Shown: piece after piece, positions 37,111 through 45,924 of the stretch | Layout of the letters: each line of letters begins with the position of its first letter | Numbering within the stretch: the first letter of the stretch is position 1 | From: Aurantiochytrium sp. KH105 | Lineage: Eukaryota > Sar > Bigyra > Thraustochytrida > Thraustochytriidae | Direction: 5' to 3' | Length of the DNA: 64,000 bases | NCBI GenBank assembly: GCA_003116975.1 | Contig: BGKB01000010.1 | Coordinates: 496,001 to 560,000 of the forward strand | Position numbers and translations under genes: made by a program | Notes under the pieces: model-generated | Seen by the model: only the letters and a program-made list of their open reading frames with translations | The model's database searches: none | Told to the model about the DNA's origin: nothing

Positions 37111-40100
37111 ATGACGCGACCGCTGCCGTTCGGCTGGCGCCAGGCGCTCCTCTCGGCCCTCGCCCTCGTTTACGTAGCATGGAGCGAGATGGAGAGGCAA
37201 CGTCTGACGCAGGCCGTGACGAAATTGCAAGTATCGCGCAAGAAGTTGTCCAAGGCAGCAGCGAGCACGCCTGCGCTAGAGTGTCTCGCCACACATGGAG
37301 ACATTGCGGCTGACGGCAGCACCGGGGCAACACCTCCTAACCTTGAAACTGATGACGAAGAATTCGAGCACGGTCTCGTGTACGCCATGCGCGTGGCAAA
37401 GAACATTCCTGGCGACGTGTACTTGCACGGAATTGTCTTTCTGATTGTCTTTGGGTGGCTCGTGCGCTTCGTGTGGAACGAACTTGCTCTCGTGAGCTCC
37501 AATCGGATCCAGGAACAAGGCGACGCAACAGACGAGGACGATCATGACATGTTCGCGTCTGGAGCGCAGCGGAAACGACCCAAGAGCGTGGAACAGAGAC
37601 GCATTCGGGAGCGAATCCACGAGACACTCACGTTTAGCCTGCGCGAGTTCGTGTTTTACCGCATGGACTACTTGCTGAGCACATGGTCTAGCGCCAAACC
37701 TGTGGCGCTACTTCTCGCCACATACCTTTTGATTATGGCAGGCGCCACGCTGTATTACAGCTTGAGCTCATCATCGGATGTAACATATTCCGAGTCAGTC
37801 TGGGTCGCGTGGACCTTTGTGGCGGACCCAGGGACGCACGCGGAGGAGCGCGGCAGCGCAGAGCGTTTTGTCGCGCTCTTGCTCACAATTGGCGGCATGC
37901 TGATCTTTGCTCTCATGATTGGTATCATCGCCGACGGCGTGTCAGATCTATTGGACGACCTCAAGAAGGGCCGTAGTAGGGTGATCGAGAGTGGTCACAC
38001 GCTTGTGCTTGGGTGGTCCGACAAGGTCATTCCAACCATTCGCGAGCTAGCCATTGCTAACGAGAGCGAAGGTGGGGGTGTGGTCGTCCTTTTGTGTGAG
38101 CGGCAAAAGGAGGAGATGGAGGCCGAGCTTGCGAGCGCACTTACGGACGAGACACTCTACGAAACCAAGGTCGTGTGTCGCAGCGGCAGTCCTCTGATCA
38201 TGACAGACCTTCTCAAGGTCTCTGCGCAGACAGCCAAAGCAGTGATTGTACTCTCCGATCCAGAAGTGGACGCAGATGAGTCCGACGCGCGGGCAGTGCG
38301 CATTGTCATGTCTCTTACCGGAATTGATGTGCGTTGTCACATCGTGGTGGAAATGTGCGACGTGGACAATCGCGAGCTCGTCCTGCTTGTGGGCAAGGGT
38401 AACGTAGAGACTGTTGTGGCGCATGACATTATTGGCCGCCTCATGATCCAATGTGCGCGTCAGCCCGGATTGGCGCAGATCCTCGAGCAGCTCCTCGGCT
38501 TTGCAGGAGATGAGTTTTATCTCGAGGAATGGCCACAGCTCGTGGGCAAAACCTTTTTGGATGCATCGTTTGCCTTTGATCAAGCCGTTCCGATTGGCGT
38601 CAAGCCTGCGGACCCCGAGGCTGCGGAACGCCAAATGCAAATGCTCAAACGCTTAGACACGCCGCCGCTGAGCCCGGCTCGTTCACGAGGCTCGCACGAA
38701 TCTGCTCGCCCTTCATCGTCGCGGTTTCCTTTGCCTCCCGGACGGCAGCAACAGCAAAAGTCAGACAGCCGCGGCCGCCGCAGCTCCTCCGACCCAACAA
38801 CGTCCTCCTTTTTTGACGTGGATGGCCATCGGGCCCAGCCCGTGGCGTCTGTCTCAAGCACGGCTGCAGCCGCTGTCGCTGCCGCTGCCGCCAAGAAGGA
38901 AGGCGAGGCGTCGGACTCGGATTCGGACTCCGGTTCGAGCTCGGACGAGACCGCACCGAGCCCGCCTGTGGCGCCCATCAACCCTCTCAATGTGGCCAAG
39001 CGCACGATTTCGATCAACTCTGCAAGATCATCGACCCGATCACGCGGCGGCTCGCTGAGCTCGGTCTTTGGCACTGGGCCTCGGACAGTGCTTCTCAACC
39101 CGCCGGATGGGTATATTCTGCAAAAGGGTGACCAGATTGTTGTCATCGCAGAGGACGACGACTCTTATGACGCTTCCTCCGACGGAGATCCGGTTTGCGA
39201 GGCGGCACAGCGTGCGCGATTCTCCGTGAATGCGCAGCATCCGATGCATTTCGTTCGAAAGTCAGAGCGTCTGCTCTTTTGCGGCTGGAGACGTGACATG
39301 GACGATATGATTTCCGAGCTCGACAAACTCGTTGTGAAAAATAGTGAGCTCGTACTCATGTCTACCATTCCCATCAAAACTCGACTGCGGCGCTTCAAGG
39401 ATGCCAACAAAGTGGACTTGGCAAGCCTGCGGAACTTGCGCATCATCCACGAGGAGGGCAACCCGGTGCTTCGCCGTCATCTCGAAAGACTCGACCTCAA
39501 GGACTTTAGCTCAATTCTGATTCTGGCTGATGAGGCGTTTGAAACCAACATGCAGACGGCCGACTCACGTTCGCTGGCTTCGATGCTTCTCATTCGTGAT
39601 ATTATTGAGAAGAGACACATGCAGGCCCTGACTGACATTGGCGACCTCGATCCAGGCACCATGCTTGAGCCCCTTCCGATTATTGCGCGAAGCCCAAGCA
39701 GCCCTGCGCCGCGACGCCACGTTGGTCTCAAGGAGTTCCAGGAATTGCAGGGCCAGCAAAGCCAGAAGTTTCTTCCATCCGAGCCAGAGGTCCTGCGCAC
39801 TCGCAAAGACAGCGGGACCTGGACCCGTGAAGGCGCCAAGGCCAGCGATCGCGCGTTTCCGGAGAACGATGAGCGCAAGCGAGCAGCAACCCCACTGCAA
39901 AAGGCAGGGGTTTCGGACCGGTCGCTAAGGACCTCCGATGGCGATGAAGATGAGGACGACGATGATCAGCTGAACGAGATGATTTCGGGCATCCAGCAAG
40001 GCAAGCTTCGGACGCCCGCGGAAGCTGCGCAGCACCGCTTGCAACGTCAGAGCACGGCAGAGGTGCGCCAGTCCATCAAACGCACTTGGTGTCCACGAGA

Positions 40101-40512
40101 GCACCAGAGCGAACGTGAGGACCCGGATACCATCATCATTTCGGAGATTCTCGATTCTCGAACCAAGTCACTCATCTCAGTTGCAGAGGTCAGTGACTAT
40201 GTCATGTCAAACGAGATTGTGGCGTGCGCTATGGCCATGGTCTCCGAGGATCGTTCAATCAACATTGTCCTCACGGAGTTGCTCTCCGCGTCGGGCTGCG
40301 AGATCCAGGTCCGTTCCTGTTTGGAGTATTGCGAGGCTGGAGAAGTTCTCGATTGGTGGACTGTAATGGCTCGCGCACGCAAGCGCTGCGAGGTTGCCGT
40401 GGGCTATCGTCCGCGCGACTATACGGAAGCGCTGATCAATCCGCGCAAGAAATCAAAGCTCCGTGTGTGGGCGCGTGGCGACTCTATCGTGGTGCTAACG
40501 CACTGTCCGTGA
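37111..40512 (+). CDS. CASTOR/POLLUX-type ion channel with RCK domains
   Basis: 1133 residues from the ATG at 37111; the frame opens 36 bp earlier at a TTG, not used. Membrane segments: about 5-24, 103-130 (IVFLIVFGWLVRFVWNELAL), 195-218 (VALLLATYLLIMAGATLYYS) and 252-285 (LLTIGGMLIFALMIGIIADG). A pore loop at 230-247 (SVWVAWTFVADPGTHAEE) closely resembles the AWTFVADSGNHA pore of plant CASTOR and DMI1/POLLUX. The first RCK domain starts near 297 (SGHTLVLGWSDKVIPTI). After a Ser/Pro/Gln-rich insert (about 510-640) a second begins near 713 (RLLFCGWRRDMDDMI). Plant relatives sit in the nuclear envelope or plastid and conduct cations during calcium signalling. Location and ion selectivity here are unknown. 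The Ser/Asp-rich insert and a later acidic stretch (DGDEDEDDDDQ) are lineage features. Confidence 0.9.
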   Translation: MTRPLPFGWRQALLSALALVYVAWSEMERQRLTQAVTKLQVSRKKLSKAAASTPALECLATHGDIAADGSTGATPPNLETDDEEFEHGLVYAMRVAKNIPGDVYLHGIVFLIVFGWLVRFVWNELALVSSNRIQEQGDATDEDDHDMFASGAQRKRPKSVEQRRIRERIHETLTFSLREFVFYRMDYLLSTWSSAKPVALLLATYLLIMAGATLYYSLSSSSDVTYSESVWVAWTFVADPGTHAEERGSAERFVALLLTIGGMLIFALMIGIIADGVSDLLDDLKKGRSRVIESGHTLVLGWSDKVIPTIRELAIANESEGGGVVVLLCERQKEEMEAELASALTDETLYETKVVCRSGSPLIMTDLLKVSAQTAKAVIVLSDPEVDADESDARAVRIVMSLTGIDVRCHIVVEMCDVDNRELVLLVGKGNVETVVAHDIIGRLMIQCARQPGLAQILEQLLGFAGDEFYLEEWPQLVGKTFLDASFAFDQAVPIGVKPADPEAAERQMQMLKRLDTPPLSPARSRGSHESARPSSSRFPLPPGRQQQQKSDSRGRRSSSDPTTSSFFDVDGHRAQPVASVSSTAAAAVAAAAAKKEGEASDSDSDSGSSSDETAPSPPVAPINPLNVAKRTISINSARSSTRSRGGSLSSVFGTGPRTVLLNPPDGYILQKGDQIVVIAEDDDSYDASSDGDPVCEAAQRARFSVNAQHPMHFVRKSERLLFCGWRRDMDDMISELDKLVVKNSELVLMSTIPIKTRLRRFKDANKVDLASLRNLRIIHEEGNPVLRRHLERLDLKDFSSILILADEAFETNMQTADSRSLASMLLIRDIIEKRHMQALTDIGDLDPGTMLEPLPIIARSPSSPAPRRHVGLKEFQELQGQQSQKFLPSEPEVLRTRKDSGTWTREGAKASDRAFPENDERKRAATPLQKAGVSDRSLRTSDGDEDEDDDDQLNEMISGIQQGKLRTPAEAAQHRLQRQSTAEVRQSIKRTWCPREHQSEREDPDTIIISEILDSRTKSLISVAEVSDYVMSNEIVACAMAMVSEDRSINIVLTELLSASGCEIQVRSCLEYCEAGEVLDWWTVMARARKRCEVAVGYRPRDYTEALINPRKKSKLRVWARGDSIVVLTHCP

Positions 40513-40881
40513 GCGCAACGCCTACGTCTTTCTGTCTGCGAAAGCTCTCGTGACAGCGAGTCTTCCAAGAGTCAGAATGCATTGCGTTTGTGTCGTTTCG
40601 AGTTCTAATCTGTTTGAGAATATGTGAAGAGTACATGCATGTGTGTCTATGATGTAATCAATGTGCATTACGTGCCAGTAAACAAGCAACAGAGAGTAGA
40701 GAGAGAGAAACAGAAACGGAAACGGAAAAGATGGAATGATTATTTTTTTAAAGCTTAGGTTTACAGATCTTTTGTGACGGGACTCTGGTTTGCTCAATCC
40801 ACATACATGCCATCGAACGTGGGCACAATAAACATTGTTTGTTTGTTTGCTTGCTCGCTTGCTTGCTCACTTGTGCACAAA
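40513..40881. other. convergent intergenic gap
   Basis: 369 bp between gene 3' ends, AT-rich, with a GAGAGAGAAAC stretch, a T run at 40742-40750 and GCTTGCTTGC-type repeats at 40848-40868. No gene is seen. Confidence 0.5.
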
Positions 40882-42582
40882 TCACTCTACAAGAGTTCCA
40901 AGAAGAGTGGCAGCGGTCGCCTCGTTCACGCGGACCTTGACATACGACCCAACGGGAAGCGTTGCAGGGTCAGAATCTGTAATAATGCAGCGGCGAAGAC
41001 CATTGGTGCGTCCCTGCATGCGAGTCGGGTCCCTGCGACTTGGGCCCTCCACGAGCACCTCATAGACTTTTCCAATCTGTTCCTCAGCCTTTTCATGCGC
41101 AACGTCGCGAAAAGTTTGGATCACTTCCTGCAAACGCCTTTTCTTGATGTCTTCTGGAATGTCGTCGTCCAACTTGTGGTAAGCATGCGTGCTCTCGCGT
41201 TCCGAGTAATGGAACATGAAAGCCTGGTCGTAGCGAACTTCGCGGAAGAGAGACAAGGTATCCTGATGATCCTCCTCCGTCTCGCCACAAAAGCCGGAAA
41301 TGTTGTCTGTCGAGAGCTCAAGATCCGGGCCGACGATTTCACGCGCACGGCGAATGAGATCCAAATAAGATTCGCGGGTGTAGCCCCGACGCATGCTTTC
41401 CAAGACACGAGTACTACCGCTCTGCGCAGGAAGGTGGATCCCGCGGCAGATGTTGGGGTACTTGACCATGACGTGAAAGACATCGTCGGTGAAATCCTTG
41501 GGATGCGGGCTGGTGAAGCGGACGCGAATCGTCGGGTCTACGGCGGCGACTCGCGCGAGGAGATCAGCAAAACGGACGCCCGGTCCATCGCGAAGCTTGA
41601 ACATGTCTCTGAAGCCCGGAGCTACGCTATAGTCCGTTTCGCCCTCTTCGGAGCGATCAAGGTACGAGTTGACATTCTGGCCAAGAAGAACGACCTCCTT
41701 GACCTCGCCGGCACGCGAGAGAGCCTCGACCTCTTGAACGATGGAGCGCGCCTCGCGGCTTCGCTCCCTGCCACGGGTAAATGGCACGATGCAATACGAG
41801 CACATGTTGTTGCATCCGCGCGTGATGCTAATAAATGCCTGCCAAGGCTCGCTTCGTCGCACAGGCGCAATGTCTGCATAGGTCTCGTCCACAGACAGCT
41901 GCACGTTCATGCCTTGGTTCTCGCCCCGGGCGAGACGCAGAAGGCGAGGCAAGTCCCGGTAGCCATCAGGCCCGGCGACCACGTTGACGAGGTTTTCGTC
42001 GAGCAGACGATCGCGAAGGCGCCCCGCCATGCACCCCAGAACGCCAACCTGCTGGTCGGCGCGTTTGTGTTTGCGAAAGGCTCTCAGCTGCTGAAGAGCC
42101 TTGAATTCTGCCTGCTCGCGAATAGCGCACGTGTTGACGAGAACGACATCAGCGTTGTCGGCGTCTTCTGCGGCCACGTAGCCCGCGCCTTCGAGGATGG
42201 ATGCGCAAATTTCACCGTCTGCCACGTTCATGGCGCAGCCCAAGGTCTGAATAAAGTAGCTCCGCTGCTCCTCGGCCGCAAGACGTTGCTCTAGATCCTC
42301 AATACCTTCATGCGCCAGAGGCACGGCCAATTCTTGGCCCAGCTGCTGGTCCTGTGCGGGATCATCGAGGTTGACGACCCGAGATTCCCCCTTGGCGGAG
42401 GAGCGCTGGATGAAAGCTCGGAGTGGAATTCGCTCCTTGCGGAGTTTCCTTCGAAGTTCTTGGGCCCTCGGACTTTCTGCCTTGCGCGTGGCGCTTGCTC
42501 CGGACGCCAGACCGCGTCTCGCGCCGCTTGTCGCCGCCCGGTTTGCCGCTGGCGCAGCCCTCTTGGCCACCAGCCGAAGCAT
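40882..42582 (-). CDS. CDK5RAP1-like: tRNA methylthiotransferase MiaB / CDK5RAP1 homologue, probably mitochondrial
   Basis: 566 residues from the ATG at 42582. The order is that of methylthiotransferases: N-terminal UPF0004 domain with three cluster cysteines (YFIQTLGCAMN, VLVNTCAIRE, VGVLGCMAGR), then the radical-SAM cluster CNNMCSYC (Cys257, Cys261, Cys264), then the TIM-barrel (STDNISGFCGETEEDH) and a C-terminal TRAM region (VYEVLVEGPSRRDPTRMQGR). The enzyme adds a 2-methylthio group to N6-isopentenyladenosine at tRNA position 37 using S-adenosylmethionine and two iron-sulfur clusters. The first 30 residues (MLRLVAKRAAPAANRAATSG) are basic, Ala-rich and lack acids, which fits a mitochondrial presequence. 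A long antisense frame opposite this gene is a shadow. Confidence 0.95.
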   Translation of the reverse strand: MLRLVAKRAAPAANRAATSGARRGLASGASATRKAESPRAQELRRKLRKERIPLRAFIQRSSAKGESRVVNLDDPAQDQQLGQELAVPLAHEGIEDLEQRLAAEEQRSYFIQTLGCAMNVADGEICASILEGAGYVAAEDADNADVVLVNTCAIREQAEFKALQQLRAFRKHKRADQQVGVLGCMAGRLRDRLLDENLVNVVAGPDGYRDLPRLLRLARGENQGMNVQLSVDETYADIAPVRRSEPWQAFISITRGCNNMCSYCIVPFTRGRERSREARSIVQEVEALSRAGEVKEVVLLGQNVNSYLDRSEEGETDYSVAPGFRDMFKLRDGPGVRFADLLARVAAVDPTIRVRFTSPHPKDFTDDVFHVMVKYPNICRGIHLPAQSGSTRVLESMRRGYTRESYLDLIRRAREIVGPDLELSTDNISGFCGETEEDHQDTLSLFREVRYDQAFMFHYSERESTHAYHKLDDDIPEDIKKRRLQEVIQTFRDVAHEKAEEQIGKVYEVLVEGPSRRDPTRMQGRTNGLRRCIITDSDPATLPVGSYVKVRVNEATAATLLGTLVE

Positions 42583-42710
42583 GGTCGTCTTCGTTTGTTT
42601 CTTAGCACGTCACCGCCGCCACCTCGAGCGCTTTTCCACAAACAGTGACTGCCGGACAGCGTCGGGCAGGTCGTCCGTCCACCTGTTGAGCTCTCCGCCT
42701 GCCCGTTAAG

Positions 42711-42759
42711 CAGGCAAGCAAGAAAGCAAGCGAGCAGGCAAGCAAGCAAGCAAGCAAGC
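42711..42759. repeat. (CAAG)n tetramer array
   Basis: CAGGCAAGCAAGAAAGCAAG then AGCAAGCAAGCAAGCAAG, about eleven tetramers, 130 bp upstream of the MiaB-like gene start. Confidence 0.9.
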
Positions 42760-43317
42760 TGGGCGGGTCTCCGCGCCCGAGAGGTCTGGTCTGCTGCTCT
42801 TGCGTCTCGTCTTGTCTGGTCTCGTCTTGTTTGGTCCTCGCTCGCCTTGTTATTTTTACTTATAGTAAGTATAGGGGCCTAGCGAAGGCCCCGCTCGACC
42901 CACCCACCCACCACCACCGGCAGCTGCAGCTGCAGACGATCGTTCGGGTCGATCGATCGACCACGGGCAAGAAGAAACCGCGGTCTTCCGAACAACCAAC
43001 TTGACAAAAAGGACGCAACCCCCACCCCCCTCCCCTCCCCCGCTCGCTGCACGCCGCGCGCGCTGCATGCCCGCCGCAGCGGAGCGGTGGCTGCGGCGGC
43101 CCCCCCCGTTTCCGGTGCCCCCGCGGCCCCCAACTTTCCGGTGCCCCCGCGGCCCCCAAAGCGCGCGGCGCGCGGGAGGAGGCCGCCGCAGACACAGACA
43201 CAGACGCGGAACGCGCGGGAACAGCGCCGCGCCGTCGCGCCGTCGCGGGGGGCACTCGGCTCCGCTCCTTCGCTCGCTCCTCGCTCGCTCCCTCGCTCCC
43301 CGCTCCGCCCGCGCCGC

Positions 43318-43352
43318 TCGCCCCGCCCCGCCCCGCCCCGCCCCGCCCCCGC
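43318..43352. repeat. (CCCCG)n GC-box-like array
   Basis: Six tandem GCCCC units followed by GCTCCC repeats, 220 bp upstream of the TRIC-like gene. The G-rich strand could form a quadruplex, and the unit resembles GC boxes. Confidence 0.85.
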
Positions 43353-43573
43353 TCCCGCTCCCGCTCAGGCGCGGCGCGGCGGCGAGGCGGAGCCAGGGCG
43401 GGAGAGGCGGCGCCTCTCTCGTGGCCGCCTGCCGTCGCCCGACGGGCACAGGGACCCGGACTGGACCGACGGAGAGACGGTGAACGGAACGCGGCGAGGA
43501 AAACACGAAGAGGAGGGACCAGACCCCGGTTCTGCAGCCGCAGCGCGCGCGGAGAGGCCCGCGCGCGGGCGAG

Positions 43574-44641
43574 ATGAGGAGGGGAGCTGGCGGCGCTGCT
43601 GCGGCAGCTGGCGCCGGAGGCGGAGCTGGCGCCGGCGCGCGCTGGCGCCCGGAAGCCCCGGGGTCGAGGAGGATGAGGATGATGATGATGCTGCCGGCGC
43701 CGCGCGAGCAGAGAGTCCGACGCCTCTCGGCGCCGCCCAGAGCGCGCGAGCGACTCGGGCAAGAAGCCGCGCAGGAATACCCGAAGCTCGGCGGCTTTCG
43801 GCCTGCGCAGGTGGGCCCCGTGGCGGATGGGCTCGTGCGCTACCCGTCACTGAGCTCCTCGCGAGGCCTCTTGCGAGGCGCGGACTACCTGGGAACGGTT
43901 GCCTTTGCCATGAGCGGGGCGATCACGGCGGGAACGGTGGGCATGGACGCCGTGGGGTGCACCATCGTTGGCACGACTGTCGCGCTCGGCGGGGGCACGA
44001 TGCGCGACGCCATCATCCTTCACAAGCAACCCTTTTGGGTGGAGGAGTACGAGTATCTGCTCATGGCCGCAGCTGCCGCACTGGCCACGTCAATGTTGTG
44101 GCCCACGCTCCCGAGCGATGGATACCTCAAGGATAACAACGAGGGCGAGGGCAAATTATTGTGGGCGGGCGATGCCCTCGGCGTCGGGGCATTTGCAGTG
44201 ATTGGATGCCAAAATGCGCTGCGCATGTGCCTGCACCCCGTGATTGCCTGCACTTGCGGCATGGTGACGGCAACCTTTGGAGGCCTTGCGCGCGACGTCC
44301 TTTGCGGATTGCCAAAGGAGACGCAAGGAAATGGCCGTATCATGCACTCACATGGCGACCTCTATGCGTCGACCGCATTCGCTGGGGCCGCATCTTACGT
44401 CCTTGCGCGCTCGATGGCTTTACCGCTTGCCGTGCGCATTTTTTCTGGTGTGGGAATCTCCATTGGATTGCGCTATGCGGCAGCAACTTATCAGCTCGGA
44501 TTGCCCTCTTGGGACAAGCCAGCATTCCGTACGGTCGAAGGCGCAAAAGCCTCGTCGAGCGCCTCGGTAGATCCTGCTTTTGATCGCGTAGACCACGACT
44601 CCAGCCGAGCGAGTCATTCCTCTACACGCCAGAATCTCTGA
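43574..44641 (+). CDS. TRIC/UPF0126-type membrane protein
   Basis: 355 residues from the ATG at 43574. Residues 1-100 are Ala/Gly/Arg-rich with an Arg-Met stretch and could be a transit peptide or an over-extended start. Residues about 102-300 carry two copies of the UPF0126 unit: DYLGTVAFAMSGAITAGTVG, then VGTTVALGGGTMRDAIIL, and ALGVGAFAVIGCQNAL, then VTATFGGLARDVLCGLP. The GGGTxRD and GGxxRD glycine-rich kinks are the hallmark of the family. Seven membrane helices are expected. Prokaryotic members are trimeric cation channels related to TRIC, and some act in glycine uptake; the function here is not established. The C-terminus is Ser-rich and hydrophilic. Confidence 0.87.
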   Translation: MRRGAGGAAAAAGAGGGAGAGARWRPEAPGSRRMRMMMMLPAPREQRVRRLSAPPRARERLGQEAAQEYPKLGGFRPAQVGPVADGLVRYPSLSSSRGLLRGADYLGTVAFAMSGAITAGTVGMDAVGCTIVGTTVALGGGTMRDAIILHKQPFWVEEYEYLLMAAAAALATSMLWPTLPSDGYLKDNNEGEGKLLWAGDALGVGAFAVIGCQNALRMCLHPVIACTCGMVTATFGGLARDVLCGLPKETQGNGRIMHSHGDLYASTAFAGAASYVLARSMALPLAVRIFSGVGISIGLRYAAATYQLGLPSWDKPAFRTVEGAKASSSASVDPAFDRVDHDSSRASHSSTRQNL

Positions 44642-45164
44642 GTGAGTCAATATTTGCGCCTCAGTTGACCCTGCTTTTGATCTCGTGGACCGTGCGGCCA
44701 GCTGATCTGGTCATTCATTCGAAAGTTACGCAGCGGATTCTATGCTCGAAGAAACTTCCTCTCCGCTGCCGCGTGGTTCTCGCCTTATCGGCACGCACCA
44801 CTGGCATGTCTTCTTCCTCTGCGTGGCACGCTCGCGCTCCACTTCACTTCACAATTCTGCCTTTTTTTTTCCCCCTTCATTGTTCACTACTAGGCCTATA
44901 CCTCTGTCAAACTAATCAGAAAAGCAAACTTTGCTCGTGCCCTCACATCTAGCTCCCAGAGACGCCCCACCTTCAAACGGGTCGCTTCAATGCAGTGTCT
45001 GCTTGCGGAGACAACCTGCATGCTTCCCTCTGGTGCCGGCTCCCGAACCACCCCACCCAAAGCGGCGCAGCGCAGAGCAGTGGCGTGAGAAGGGCGCCGG
45101 GTCCAGTGGGCGCGGGGGGGGGGGGGTTGCGGGAGCTAGCAAGTAAGAGAAAGCGCCGGCGGCT

Positions 45165-45582
45165 GCAAGTGCGGTATCCTCGAAGTTCCGACTTGCGTTG
45201 GCGGGTCGCAAGTCGGAAAAAAAAAGTACCGGGATGCTGAAAGGCCGCGCCAAGCCTTGCCTCGCCCCTCCCCGCCTCCTCCCTTCTCCCCTCCCGCCCG
45301 CCCCCCGCCCCGCCCCGCCGCGCGCGCTGCGCAGGCGCGCCGCCGCGAGCGTGTGCCCGCCCGCCCGCCCACCCGCCCGCCCCGCGCAGGGCGGGCGGCT
45401 GCAGGCGGCGGCGCGGCGCGGTGCAGCGGCCGAGCGCCGAGTGCAGGCAGCGAGAAGCAGGGAGCTGCAGTGCAGCAGCGCAGCAGCGCAGGCAGGGCGA
45501 GGTGGCAAGTGGGCTATGCGGCGGCCGCAAGTGGGGTATATCCGGCGCGCAAGTGCGGCGCGCGGCGGCGCAAGTGGGCTAT
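45165..45582. promoter_or_regulatory. dispersed GCAAGTG-type motifs upstream of the V-ATPase gene
   Basis: Five copies: GCAAGTGCGGTATC (45165), GCAAGTGGGCTAT (45505), GCAAGTGGGGTAT (45527), GCAAGTGCGGCG (45549) and GCAAGTGGGCTAT (45570). The core GCAAGTGSGSTAT matches the cluster upstream of the myosin gene. Confidence 0.45.
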
Positions 45583-45662
45583 GGCTGCTGCGGCGGCGGC
45601 GCACAGCGGCGCAAGGCAGAGCGAGTTCGAGCGAGCGAGCGAGCGTGCAGAGGCCGCCGACC

Positions 45663-45698
45663 ACGCACGCACGCACGCACGCACGCACGCGCGCACGC
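45663..45698. repeat. (ACGC)n tetramer array
   Basis: About nine tandem ACGC/GCAC units, followed by GAGA and GAGC repeats to 45740. Confidence 0.9.
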
Positions 45699-45924
45699 GA
45701 GTGAGCGGGGGAGAGAGAGAGAGCGAGCGAGCGAGCGAGCGGCCGGAGGTCCGCGCGCGCGCGCACGTTCGGCGGCGGTGAGCTTGGCTCGCGTGCGCTG
45801 GCTGGCTGGCTTGCTTGCTTGATTGCAAGCAGCAGCCTGCTTTACCTGCCTTAGGCGCCTTACCTGCGTGCGTGCTTGCTTGCGTGCGAGAAAGCGGACC
45901 GGCAGAAAGGAAAGAGGCGCCAAG

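Larger units (their letters stand above)
42583..43573. other. divergent GC-rich intergenic region
   Basis: 991 bp containing a CAAG array (42711-42759), GTCGATCGATCGACC near 42948-42962 and a CCCCG array (43318-43352). The frames here are Arg/Pro/Ala-rich and run on both strands. It is likely to hold promoters of the MiaB-like and TRIC-like genes. Confidence 0.55.
44642..45924. other. tandem intergenic gap with motif cluster and microsatellites
   Basis: 1.28 kb. The left 350 bp is pyrimidine- and AT-rich (3' UTR of the TRIC-like gene). The right part is very GC-rich, with a G run at about 45115-45126, the GCAAGTG cluster (45165-45582), GCCCG repeats near 45355-45385, (ACGC)n at 45663-45698, (GAGC)n to 45740, and GCTTGC repeats near 45803-45890. 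No gene is supported. Confidence 0.5.

Noticed and set aside
40774-42294. 506-codon plus-strand frame opposite the MiaB-like gene
   Set aside because: It is the antisense shadow of a gene with clear radical-SAM motifs. Long antisense frames arise from the strong third-position GC bias.
43001-43573. Upstream coding extension for the TRIC-like gene
   Set aside because: The frame is Pro/Arg low complexity driven by CCCCG repeats and is not in phase with the start chosen at 43574.
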